Assembly: GCF_900166665.1 (NCBI RefSeq)
Contig: NZ_LT800494.1
Span: 527,397 to 591,396, forward strand
Source: Cytobacillus gottheilii
GTDB lineage: Bacteria; Bacillota; Bacilli; Bacillales; Cytobacillaceae
DNA: 64,000 bases
Direction of reading: 5' to 3'
Position 1 is the first letter of the stretch; each line of letters starts with the position of its first letter. The notes beneath the pieces are model-generated. The model saw only the letters and a list, made by a program, of their open reading frames with translations, was not told the origin of the DNA and did no database searches. Below are positions 8,239 through 16,716 of this stretch, in pieces. Made by a program: the position numbers and the translations under genes.

Positions 8239-9282
8239 CTAAGTTATGAAATAGTATGATAGAAATGAACCAATAATTGTGATCACGGCTGCTAGGCTTA
8301 CCCAGACGGTGATCCATGGATTTGTTTTTTTGACTGGGAACAAAAATCCAAATCCTACGAAAGCCAATACAAGTGAACTGGAGAGAATGAGGATTAAGAA
8401 AGCACTCTCTAGAAAGGTTCGATTTTCTAATAGATTCATAGAACCAATTGTAAAACTAATGATTGCTGTAAAGAAACCGAGCATTTGAAGGTTTTCAGAT
8501 TTGAGCTTTGAGATTGATTCATCTACTTCTACTTTGGACTCCTCCAAACTTTTTTCCGTTACCATAATTTTTTCGGAAAATATATCTGAAAACTCATTGG
8601 TCTGGATGCGGTTCAAATGGTATAGATAATCATTGATTCGGATGGCATAATCCTTTTTCGTTGATTCTTCCATATCAATGGCTTTTCGGATAGCATCTTT
8701 GGCTTCTGTATATTTCCCAAGTGCAGCGAGGATTCTCCCTCTAGTAGAATGAAATTTTGCATAGCGAGGAGAGAGATGAACGACACGATTGATTGTTTGA
8801 TAGGCTTCTTCTAGATCTTGAGCACTGACAACAAGCCCTTGTTCTTTCGAATGAACCACTGCTTCTGCATAATGGTGCAATACTCCAACCTGATTTGGCA
8901 GCTTGTGTGTCGCTTCCCGTGCAAAAGCCATCTCTTGCTCAATGGCCTCATTGGTTCCAATTTCTTTATATAGCAGAGACAGGATATGAGGGTAAAGAGG
9001 ATAATCAACAAAATGCTCGCCAAACGTTTCAACTAAATCCTTGAACTGACTGATATTCTTCATTCTTCGTGCATGAATCGACAGCAGTACAAAGGTGGAA
9101 AAAAGGGTATCTTTATTCTCGGTTGTGTAAATGTTTTGGCGAAGGAAGGTGTGCAGATCATGATATTCACTGTCCTCGAGCCCTTCAGCCATCTTCGTTA
9201 GCTTGAGTTCAAATTCTCTTGTTGTATGACTCGGAAGGAAATCCATCTCTTCCAGCAGTGGCGGTCTTGCCATCGTTTCCAT
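8239..9282 (-). CDS. TPR-like protein with C-terminal membrane hairpin
   Basis: Protein of 347 residues and unknown function. The N-terminal 230 residues are helical and contain TPR-like pairs, the clearest being YAKFHSTRGRILAALGKYTEA. Two hydrophobic helices at the C terminus (about 275-325) suggest a tail-anchored protein with the helical part in the cytosol. A coiled segment rich in Glu/Ser/Lys joins the two parts. The start follows AAAGGGTGAG; a second ATG lies 9 bp inside. It is the first gene of a probable pair with the PP2C phosphatase, which suggests a scaffold or partner role. That is inference only. Confidence 0.6.
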   Translation of the reverse strand: METMARPPLLEEMDFLPSHTTREFELKLTKMAEGLEDSEYHDLHTFLRQNIYTTENKDTLFSTFVLLSIHARRMKNISQFKDLVETFGEHFVDYPLYPHILSLLYKEIGTNEAIEQEMAFAREATHKLPNQVGVLHHYAEAVVHSKEQGLVVSAQDLEEAYQTINRVVHLSPRYAKFHSTRGRILAALGKYTEAKDAIRKAIDMEESTKKDYAIRINDYLYHLNRIQTNEFSDIFSEKIMVTEKSLEESKVEVDESISKLKSENLQMLGFFTAIISFTIGSMNLLENRTFLESAFLILILSSSLVLAFVGFGFLFPVKKTNPWITVWVSLAAVITIIGSFLSYYFIT

Positions 9283-9530
9283 GTTCTCACCCTTTTATAG
9301 CTTTTGAGATAGCCGTTTTTAATTTTAATTTGGGATTTTTTGTGTATTACAGCATTTTATCTGGTTACGCACAAGAAAGTTCAAATTCACCATTTTTACA
9401 CATATTTTAACCTAGAAAAGGAGAACGAACAAGGGAATAGAGATGGACACATACCGTTTATTCAAGTGGAACCGCTTCATATATCTGTTCTGAAATATAA
9501 CCGTTTTTTGACACTGGTTTAGGCATACAG

Positions 9531-9785
9531 TTATTGACCCGTAAATTCGAAATGCGCATGAAACCAATCATCCCAGGGACCATTTCTCTGCTCCTGGATG
9601 CCTAATCTAACGACTTCTTTGACTGCTAATCCCGCTAGACACATATCACCTGATTCATCTTCAACCAAAATATCATCGCCAATGATTTCAGCTTGATAGA
9701 CTTTTCCTTTTTTATAGTCTATTTTATTGCTGTCATCGCTGTTAAAAACTGTTTTTATACACAGTACTTTTAAATTCGTGACCAT
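9531..9785 (-). CDS. Small conserved-looking hypothetical protein (84 aa)
   Basis: Not recognised. It encodes 84 residues beginning MVTNLKVLCIKTVF, with a beta-rich pattern (KKGKVYQAEIIGDDILVEDE) like a small SH3-like or OB-like barrel, and a tail rich in Trp, His and Phe. AAAAGGAGG lies just before the ATG. It stands alone between the TPR and VanZ-like genes on the same strand. No signal peptide or membrane segment is seen. Confidence 0.55.
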   Translation of the reverse strand: MVTNLKVLCIKTVFNSDDSNKIDYKKGKVYQAEIIGDDILVEDESGDMCLAGLAVKEVVRLGIQEQRNGPWDDWFHAHFEFTGQ

Positions 9786-9911
9786 TGCCTCCTTTTGAGA
9801 TCATTCGTTCATATCTGTTTCCCTAAATTGTACGATGATGGAAAGGATATGTGCAATGTTACGGTCCATACTGGCTGCAAAACTTCATCTCTCGTGTTGA
9901 ATTATGCTGCC

Positions 9912-10334
9912 TTAATGGTTTTGTGAAGACTGGGAACGTAATTTTTCAATTTGATGCTGAATGCTCAGTGAAAAAATAACTGAAGAGATCCCAATTAAAT
10001 TAGCTGCAAGATCATAAAAATCGGCTCCTCGTCCAAAAAAGGGCTGTACACACTCTGTCATAATTGCAGCCAGGAGGGAAATCAAAAAGGCACTATGTAA
10101 TTTTGCTCCATGTATATATAACAAGCTAGTAAAAATAGCAAACAGGAGAGCGTGCCCCAACAGTTCAAAGGCATTTGCCTGTAATAGCGGATAAACAGGA
10201 AAAAAGTAATCAGTGGAAGGACTAGGCTGAAAATGAAAAAAGATTTGTCCGTTTAATATGAGTGCTTTAACGTTATTGGTGAATAGGCCGATTCCCATCG
10301 CGAATATCCATAGAGCAAGTAATAAATGTCTCAT
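9912..10334 (-). CDS. VanZ-like family membrane protein
   Basis: Small integral membrane protein (140 residues) with about four hydrophobic segments. The conserved VanZ signature is seen near the C terminus as ECVQPFFGRGADFYDLAANLIG. VanZ relatives are linked to teicoplanin resistance or to envelope lipid handling, but most family members are uncharacterised. The start has a GGAG site 4-6 nt upstream. It is probably a single-gene transcript. Confidence 0.85.
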   Translation of the reverse strand: MRHLLLALWIFAMGIGLFTNNVKALILNGQIFFHFQPSPSTDYFFPVYPLLQANAFELLGHALLFAIFTSLLYIHGAKLHSAFLISLLAAIMTECVQPFFGRGADFYDLAANLIGISSVIFSLSIQHQIEKLRSQSSQNH

Positions 10335-10658
10335 CTTTCTCCGTCAACTCCTGTTTTCCGTAATAACTATCCAGTATTAACAGAAATTGATGAATGTAGA
10401 CGCGGGGAGTTGCCTGGAGTAGAGGACGTTTTCGTTCGGGTTTTTGGTGCTTTAGTATCTGAGGGATGAAGGGAGGACACTCGGCTACTGCAGGATGGAG
10501 GAAAGGGTGAGACCCGCAAGTAGCGGCAGGGGAGATGAGACTCAGCGATGTGATTTCTTGATAAAAGTGTCCGCAGGGAAATGACTTAAGCCTATTTGTA
10601 TTTTACAATTGATAGCCCTTCTCTTCTTTTTAGACAGCAGGGGGATCCCATCATAGTC
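10335..10658. repeat. Gap with degenerate dispersed Bacillaceae repeat
   Basis: About 10440-10590 carries GGGAGGACACTCGGCTACTG, then GGGTGAGACCCGCAAG and GTGTCCGCAGGGAAATGA. This is a GC-richer, partly palindromic pattern that recurs at about 28.3-28.5, 45.3, 52.7, 57.3, 59.7 and 63.3 kb. No gene is seen in the gap. Confidence 0.5.
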
Positions 10659-11222
10659 CTAATTTTCCATATCCTTGAATATATCAAAGTTATAAATACC
10701 GTTATCTTCGCGGATGACTTGATAATATTTTTGATTTTCACTCGTGATGACTCTCACTTTATGTCCATTTTCTTTCGTTGATTCTAATAATCTGTGTGCT
10801 TGATATCGTTTTGTGCTGAAGGCTTGGTGACCAAGGTCGATGGGCATGATGATGTAATTGCTGAATGTTGTGATTGTTTGGCTCCCTTTTTTATCTGCAT
10901 TGACAATATGCTTCGGATTTATCCATATGCAGTGATCAGCTGACGGAGAATGGGTGGGAAACATACAGATTTCCTGGTATGGATTAACAATGATTGGGTA
11001 CATATAGCCATTACCAAGTATGCTGCGAGCACTTTTTATGGCCCCTTTCAGATCAGAGCCAACAGAGGTAAGGGTGTGTTCGAGTACTTCTCTAGGTGTC
11101 ATGCGAACAAGGAAGGTTAGCTTTTCTTCGATTACTCGAGTGTATAAATATCCGTATTTAGTACGTTCACCCATTAAAAGGATTGTAAGGTGATTCACTG
11201 CATAAGTATCAATTGTTAACAT
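10659..11222 (-). CDS. comK: Competence transcription factor ComK
   Basis: DNA-binding master activator of competence genes. The length of 187 residues fits ComK (192 in B. subtilis). The most telling block is PIIVNPYQEICMFPTHSPSA followed by CIWINPKHI, which aligns with the ComK core PIMVDPSNQIFLFPT and its conserved Trp. A later TTFSNYIIMPI stretch also fits. The start follows AGGAG with 8-nt spacing. The upstream region is long (766 bp) and AT-rich, as expected for a heavily regulated gene, but I could not identify a convincing pair of AAAAN5TTTT ComK boxes. Natural competence cannot be inferred from this gene alone. Confidence 0.85.
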   Translation of the reverse strand: MLTIDTYAVNHLTILLMGERTKYGYLYTRVIEEKLTFLVRMTPREVLEHTLTSVGSDLKGAIKSARSILGNGYMYPIIVNPYQEICMFPTHSPSADHCIWINPKHIVNADKKGSQTITTFSNYIIMPIDLGHQAFSTKRYQAHRLLESTKENGHKVRVITSENQKYYQVIREDNGIYNFDIFKDMEN

Positions 11223-11988
11223 TTTTCACGCTCCTATTTCGTATTCACTTCTAAAAAAGACTCCAAACTAGGCCTCCAATGTACTCCTTAATCATTGCCT
11301 TCATATTATCAGTCTAAGATTTTATTTTCCTCTATCCTTCCAACCTCCTTTATACTTAATTGCTCATTGTGACTAGCCTTTTAGGTTCTAGGAATTATTT
11401 TTGCTGATATGTAGCGGAAAGAATGTTAAAAGAGGCTAGTATATATGATCTATGTCTAACATACCAAATTTTGGTTTATTAAATAGTTACAATTTTGTGA
11501 ATATATAGAATAAAAGCAACTAAAAGTTACGTTTATCAAGTAAATAGATCGAAATTTGTCGGAATTTAAATGAGAAGAAGGAGGGGGAAGGACTTAGTGA
11601 TGAAGGGTAGTAAGAAAATTCACTATCATTATGCGATAGAATAGGACGGACTCCGTTTTAGCTTTTAGATCTTAATGCTACAAAGAGACGATCTTAATAT
11701 GAAGCTGTAAGAGTCCAGCCGGGTAAGGGAAGAGCCAAAAGATCTATTGGTTAGTTCAGCTAAAAAAACGTGTAAAAATGGAGAGAAGAAAATACGCCAG
11801 TATCTGCAAGATAGATAGTGTAAGTCCGGTTTCCTTCCTCCCCAAAACCTTATCAGAAAGTACTCATAGCACCGCAGGAGAACATTTGAGCAGCTGATGG
11901 TGTACAGCTAAGCCTATTCCTCGCCTTTGAGCTTGCTAATCGTCAAGTTTACTTAAACAACTGGAGAAGTGAATGACACAAACAGCTA
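11223..11988. other. Long intergenic region upstream of comK
   Basis: No gene is supported. The part next to comK (about 11400-11560) is very AT-rich and is probably promoter and control DNA. The part at 11570-11980 is of mixed composition with short repeat-like words. I looked for a c-di-GMP riboswitch, tRNA or other known RNA fold and did not recognise one. Confidence 0.4.
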
Positions 11989-14421
11989 TTAATTCAATCT
12001 GCTGTTCTCATTGTCACTCCAATATGCTAAAAACGCCTGTGTCGGCAGTGGCTTGCTATAGTAAAACCCTTGAATCTCATCGCATTCCCATTCACGGAGA
12101 CATTGCAGCTGTTCTGCTGTTTCGACGCCTTCTGCTGTGGCTTTGATGCCTAAATTTTTGGCTGCAGATACTAAGGACTGCACGATAGCTGTATGACTTT
12201 TATTGCCTGGCAGATCGCGAATAAAGGATTGATCGATTTTAATTCGATTTAACGGGAACTTAGATAAGAATGTTAAAGAGGTATAGCCAGTTCCAAAGTC
12301 ATCCATGGTAACCTCAAGACCCAATTCTTTTAAAATACTGATCTTCATCTTTGTTAATTCGGTATTTTCAATTGCTAAGCTCTCGGTAATCTCAATATCT
12401 ATTTTTTCTGCAGGGACGTTGAACTCTTCTAGGCTTTTCATTAAAAGTGGAATGAAATTAGGATCAATAAATTGTTTAGGCGAAATGTTGATCGATAATT
12501 GAAAGTCGATAGGCGCTTCATTTGCCCATTGGTTATATTGACGTAAGGCTTCGCGTATAATCCAATTGCCCAGCTGAATGATTAAGTTTGTTTCCTCTGC
12601 TAAAGGGATAAAATCCCCAGGGCTGACAAATCCTTTTGTCGGATGCTGCCACCGTATTAACGCTTCAGCCCCAATTACCTTTGCACCTTTAGCACTGTGC
12701 TTAGGTTGGTAATAGAGTTCAAATTGTTCTTCTTCAATTGCAATCTTTAATTCTTCAGACATGGTAATTTTAGAAATCATATCAATCTCCAGAGATTCTT
12801 TGTACTCTGAATAGTGATTCCGGCCGGCTCTTTTGGCAGCATACATGGCCATGTCGGCATGTTTGATTAGGGTATCATAGACTTGCCCATCTTTCGGATA
12901 ATAAGAAATCCCGATGCTTAACGTGATTTCTTTATATTGTCCTTCTATTTCAAAAGGCATCTTCATGGCCAGCTGAATATCTTCTGCTATCTCTTTTACT
13001 TCCTTATCCGAATTTACCTCTGTTAAGCAGACCAAAAATTCATCGCCGCCAAGTCTGGCAATGAGCCCGCGCTTCTTAACCGTCTGTTTCAACCTCATTG
13101 TAATAAGCTTCAATAACGTATCGCCAGCAGCATGACCAAGGTGATCGTTGATGTCTTTAAACAAGTCCACATCTATTAGAATTGTTGCAAAAAATGCGTT
13201 TCTGCTGATTTGATTTTTAACTTCGTTTTCAATTGCCCGCCGATTCAGAAGCCCGGTAAGTTCATCATGATAAGCCAAGTAGTTTATCTTTTTTTGAATT
13301 TTATTTTGTTCAGTTATATCCTGGGCAATCGCATAGATTCCTGTTATAGAGTCATTGACTTTGATTTGTGTCGCGGTCACTTTCAGATTGACCACTTCTT
13401 TATGTTTAGTCAGAATAAAGGTCTCGAAACAAACGCTGCTTCCTTTCAGTGTCTCATAAATAAAACTTTTTAATTTCTCCGTTTCATCTCTATATAACAA
13501 GTCCGCTATTTTTAACTGCAGGATTTCCTCTAACGTGTAGCCTGTTAAATGAGGGACAGACGGATTGACTTCTTTAAAATTCCCTTCCAGATCTAAAATA
13601 AAAATTGCGTCTGGGTTATATTGAAACAAGGAACGATACTGCTGTTCATTTATATTTAATTTCATATTCTGATTTTCTACCAAGCGGTGCTGATAGATTA
13701 GCTGATTTTCAATATAGTTAATCGTAATGATGAATAAGACCAGCAGACTGATTAAAGAGATAATCGTCATAGTGAAGTTTAAATCATGCACCAGACCCTC
13801 GATAAATACATAAAGAGTTGAAGCAAAAGAAATGCTGAATACGGTAAAAAAAACTGAACTTTTTGTGTATGTATTGCTGCGGTTTATCATAAAACGATCG
13901 ATATGAAGATGTTCAAAAATTCGTGCCAGATTATAAATGGCAGAAGTTAAGATGACAACTATATAAGTCATATGCTCAGCAGATACTTGAATCGAGATTG
14001 AGTAAACACTTTCCAGCAGATACACAATGTAAAAAAGAATGAAGAGAGCGATCCCCCCGCTTAAGACTAAATAGGGAAGGACTCCCTTCTTTTTATTGGT
14101 ATCAGCCTTAGATGGCTTTACGGCAATTTTTCCAATCAAATTCAAGAGCAGAAAACTAATGAAACAAAATAATACTGTATAAAAACTGGTTTTTAAAGTA
14201 AGAAAAAAACTGGTGCCTGAAAGCTTTAGCAGTTTTATATTTAAAAGAGTGATGTAAGGGATAATCGAAATAATAAAGCCGGATAGCGCTGCTAAAAACA
14301 AAGTATACAAGACCTCTGGCATTTTCTTTCCCGCACTTGTTTTGGTCAAATGCATATTTAAATTCAGCAAAGACACACAAATCACCGAACACACGACCAA
14401 ATACAATATAAGACTCACCAT
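11989..14421 (-). CDS. Membrane PAS-GGDEF-EAL protein (c-di-GMP turnover)
   Basis: Predicted bifunctional cyclic-di-GMP synthase/phosphodiesterase, about 810 residues. The N-terminal 250 residues hold seven to eight transmembrane segments. A PAS domain follows (FQYNPDAIFILDLEGNFKEV), then GGDEF and EAL domains. The GGDEF motif is intact (ARLGGDEFLV). The EAL catalytic motifs are intact too (GAEALIRWQHP, DDFGTGYTSL, AEGVET). The RxxD inhibitory site expected before GGDEF is not seen (KRGLIARLGG). AGGAGG lies 7 nt before the ATG at 14421, so that start is preferred over the ATG at 14451. It is a monocistronic gene as far as visible, and which activity dominates cannot be read from sequence. Confidence 0.9.
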   Translation of the reverse strand: MVSLILYLVVCSVICVSLLNLNMHLTKTSAGKKMPEVLYTLFLAALSGFIISIIPYITLLNIKLLKLSGTSFFLTLKTSFYTVLFCFISFLLLNLIGKIAVKPSKADTNKKKGVLPYLVLSGGIALFILFYIVYLLESVYSISIQVSAEHMTYIVVILTSAIYNLARIFEHLHIDRFMINRSNTYTKSSVFFTVFSISFASTLYVFIEGLVHDLNFTMTIISLISLLVLFIITINYIENQLIYQHRLVENQNMKLNINEQQYRSLFQYNPDAIFILDLEGNFKEVNPSVPHLTGYTLEEILQLKIADLLYRDETEKLKSFIYETLKGSSVCFETFILTKHKEVVNLKVTATQIKVNDSITGIYAIAQDITEQNKIQKKINYLAYHDELTGLLNRRAIENEVKNQISRNAFFATILIDVDLFKDINDHLGHAAGDTLLKLITMRLKQTVKKRGLIARLGGDEFLVCLTEVNSDKEVKEIAEDIQLAMKMPFEIEGQYKEITLSIGISYYPKDGQVYDTLIKHADMAMYAAKRAGRNHYSEYKESLEIDMISKITMSEELKIAIEEEQFELYYQPKHSAKGAKVIGAEALIRWQHPTKGFVSPGDFIPLAEETNLIIQLGNWIIREALRQYNQWANEAPIDFQLSINISPKQFIDPNFIPLLMKSLEEFNVPAEKIDIEITESLAIENTELTKMKISILKELGLEVTMDDFGTGYTSLTFLSKFPLNRIKIDQSFIRDLPGNKSHTAIVQSLVSAAKNLGIKATAEGVETAEQLQCLREWECDEIQGFYYSKPLPTQAFLAYWSDNENSRLN

Positions 14422-14904
14422 AGACTTTCCTCCTATTCTTAGATGATCCATAAGTCCTATTATTCAATTTAGATTATATATTATTTTGGAGGAGCTTGGT
14501 AATTCAGGTGCTTAAGAATCTTTCACTGCTAGAATATTGGCATGACTCGTAAAGCATGAGGGGAATGGGAGGGTAGCGAAAGATACATAATAAATCCACA
14601 TACAATCCTAATCCTCCTATTTGCCTGTCAATTTGAATACTTATTCTCCCCTATACTGTGTTCTATGATCTATATGAACGAAGGTTTCTCAAAAAAAAGA
14701 AACTTAATCCTGGGATCAACCGGTCCGCCTCATTTGTTCCTCCTATCCGTATAAAGAAAATTACACGAACTAGCCCTCTGTTTAGACAAATTTTGACTAT
14801 AATAAAACACTTTTATCGAGTGATTCTGATTTTTTTGTTCATTTTTTTGAAAAAAATATAGAAAATGAACAAGAATGGTTGTACAATAACAAGTATCTAA
14901 AAAA
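14422..14904. other. Intergenic region, divergent promoters
   Basis: The two flanking genes diverge here. Apart from the promoter and inverted repeat listed at 14835-14887, nothing is recognised. Confidence 0.4.
14835..14887 (+). promoter_or_regulatory. Choline operon promoter with 11-bp inverted repeat
   Basis: TTGTTCATTTT (14835-14845) and AAAATGAACAA (14862-14872) form a perfect inverted repeat with a 16-bp spacer. Its right arm overlaps a candidate -35 (TAGAAA, 14859-14864), which is 17 bp from TACAAT (14882-14887). The layout suits a repressor operator. The winged-helix domain encoded just downstream is one possible binder, by inference. Confidence 0.5.
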
Positions 14905-14916
14905 GTGGGTGTAGAA

Positions 14917-16716
14917 ATGAATACGGACGGATTGAAAATAATAAGAGAATTGAAAAAGAACCAATCGTTAACACAGAGAGATATTTCTGCGTTATGTGAT
15001 TTCTCATTAGGGAAAACAAATAAACTATTTACCTTATTAATGAAGGAAGACTTATTAATGAAAACCTCAACTGGTTATTCGTTAAGCGCAAAGGCACACG
15101 AAGTAATGGAAGATTATCTTGTGGATAATGCCATAATTCTGGCTGCCGGGTTTGGATCGCGTTTTGTTCCTTTAACCTATGAGACGCCTAAAGGCTTGTT
15201 GGAGGTGTGCGGCGAGAGAATGATTGAGAGGCAGATCCAGCAATTATTAGAAATGTCCATTACGGATATTACGATTGTTGTTGGTTATCTAAAGGAGAAA
15301 TTTGACTATCTCATTGATAAGTATGGTGTTAAGCTGATCTACAATGCTGAATACGATACGAAAAATAATTTATCTACTCTTTATCATGTTCGTCACTTAC
15401 TAAAGAATACCTATATTCTATCAAGCGATAATTACATGACGAAAAACTTGTTTAATACCTATGAGCTTCATAGCTGGTACACTGCTGTTAAGACAGAAGG
15501 GGAAACAGCTGAGTGGTGTCTGACAACCGATCAAAAAGATAAAATCAAAAAGATCGAAGTAGGCGGAGTAGATTCGTGGCATATGTATGGTCCCGTCTTT
15601 TTCTCTAAGAAGTTCTCTGAAAAGATCGTTCCTTTGCTGGAACAAACATATGCGCAGCCAGGTACGGAGGATTTTTATTGGGAGGATGTGTTAAAACAAA
15701 ATCTCAATGTTTTAGAAATGTATGTCAATCGCCAGCCGGAAGATACCGTTTATGAATTTGAAAGCTTTGAAGAATTAAGAGAGTTTGATGCAACATATCG
15801 AGATCACTCTAAAAACCAAGTGCTGTCGTTAATTGGATCGATCTTTAACATTCGTGAAGAGGAAATTAAGGGAATTCAGCCGTTAAAGCTGGGCATGACA
15901 AATAAGTCTTTCCTATTTGGTGTAAATGACCGTAAATATATCTGTCGCCTGCCGGGTGAAGGAACAGAGAAGCTAATCAATAGAGAAGAAGAGCACCGGA
16001 GTATCGAGGCGGTCATTCCTCTAAATATTACTGAAAACATTGTATACATGGATGCCAATAGCGGGATCAAAATTTCAGAGTTTGAAACAGATGCAAGAAG
16101 CTTAGATATAAGCAGTGATTTAGAGTTATTCAGCAGCATGAAGACGCTTCACAAACTACATCATAGTGACATAACAGTATCTCATCATTTTGATATCGAG
16201 AAAAATATTCAATATTATGAAGAGCTCTGCAATAAAAATAATGCTAATTTATTTGAGGATTATCTTTCTGTAAGAACGAAAATGGATGAATTGATCACCA
16301 TCCTAAACAAGCTGGATCTTCCATCAGCATTTAGTCATATTGATCCTCATTTAGATAACTTTTTAGTGCTGCCAAATGGAGATTTAAAGCTTATTGATTG
16401 GGAATATGCGGGCATGTGTGATCCGGTGATCGATCTTTCGATGTTTGCTCTATATGGTCATCTGGATCATGAGCAGCTAGAAAAAATAATGGACTTTTAC
16501 TTTGATGGCAGCCCAACAAATGACGAACGTTTAAGAGTGTATATTTATATGGCACTGGGTGGCTTTTTATGGGCCATGTGGGCTCAGTACAAACAAGCGC
16601 TTGGGGTTAAATTTGGGGATTATACACTAAATATGTATCGCTATGCAAAAAATTACTATAAAAAAAGTATGGGTATTTTGACGGAGGATCAAACGTATGA
16701 ATTTGCCAAAAAGTAA
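14917..16716 (+). CDS. wHTH / CTP:phosphocholine cytidylyltransferase / choline kinase fusion
   Basis: Three-domain protein of about 599 residues. Residues 1-65 form a winged helix (LTQRDISALCDFSLGKTNKL). About 70-290 is a LicC-type nucleotidyltransferase with an intact signature, AIILAAGFGSRFVPLTYETP then KGLLEV, and SSDNY at the metal site. About 310-590 is a LicA-type choline/ethanolamine kinase with SHIDPHLDNFL as catalytic loop and LIDWEYAGMCDPVIDL. Together these would phosphorylate choline and activate it to CDP-choline. The ATG at 14917 is preferred; GTG at 14905 is possible. The gene overlaps the BCCT transporter gene by 20 bp, which ties it to choline uptake. Ethanolamine as substrate is the alternative. 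Confidence 0.85.
   Translation: MNTDGLKIIRELKKNQSLTQRDISALCDFSLGKTNKLFTLLMKEDLLMKTSTGYSLSAKAHEVMEDYLVDNAIILAAGFGSRFVPLTYETPKGLLEVCGERMIERQIQQLLEMSITDITIVVGYLKEKFDYLIDKYGVKLIYNAEYDTKNNLSTLYHVRHLLKNTYILSSDNYMTKNLFNTYELHSWYTAVKTEGETAEWCLTTDQKDKIKKIEVGGVDSWHMYGPVFFSKKFSEKIVPLLEQTYAQPGTEDFYWEDVLKQNLNVLEMYVNRQPEDTVYEFESFEELREFDATYRDHSKNQVLSLIGSIFNIREEEIKGIQPLKLGMTNKSFLFGVNDRKYICRLPGEGTEKLINREEEHRSIEAVIPLNITENIVYMDANSGIKISEFETDARSLDISSDLELFSSMKTLHKLHHSDITVSHHFDIEKNIQYYEELCNKNNANLFEDYLSVRTKMDELITILNKLDLPSAFSHIDPHLDNFLVLPNGDLKLIDWEYAGMCDPVIDLSMFALYGHLDHEQLEKIMDFYFDGSPTNDERLRVYIYMALGGFLWAMWAQYKQALGVKFGDYTLNMYRYAKNYYKKSMGILTEDQTYEFAKK

Noticed and set aside
11570..11980. Possible c-di-GMP riboswitch or other RNA near the GGDEF-EAL gene
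   Set aside because: The region lies downstream of that gene rather than upstream, and the conserved riboswitch core was not recognised.
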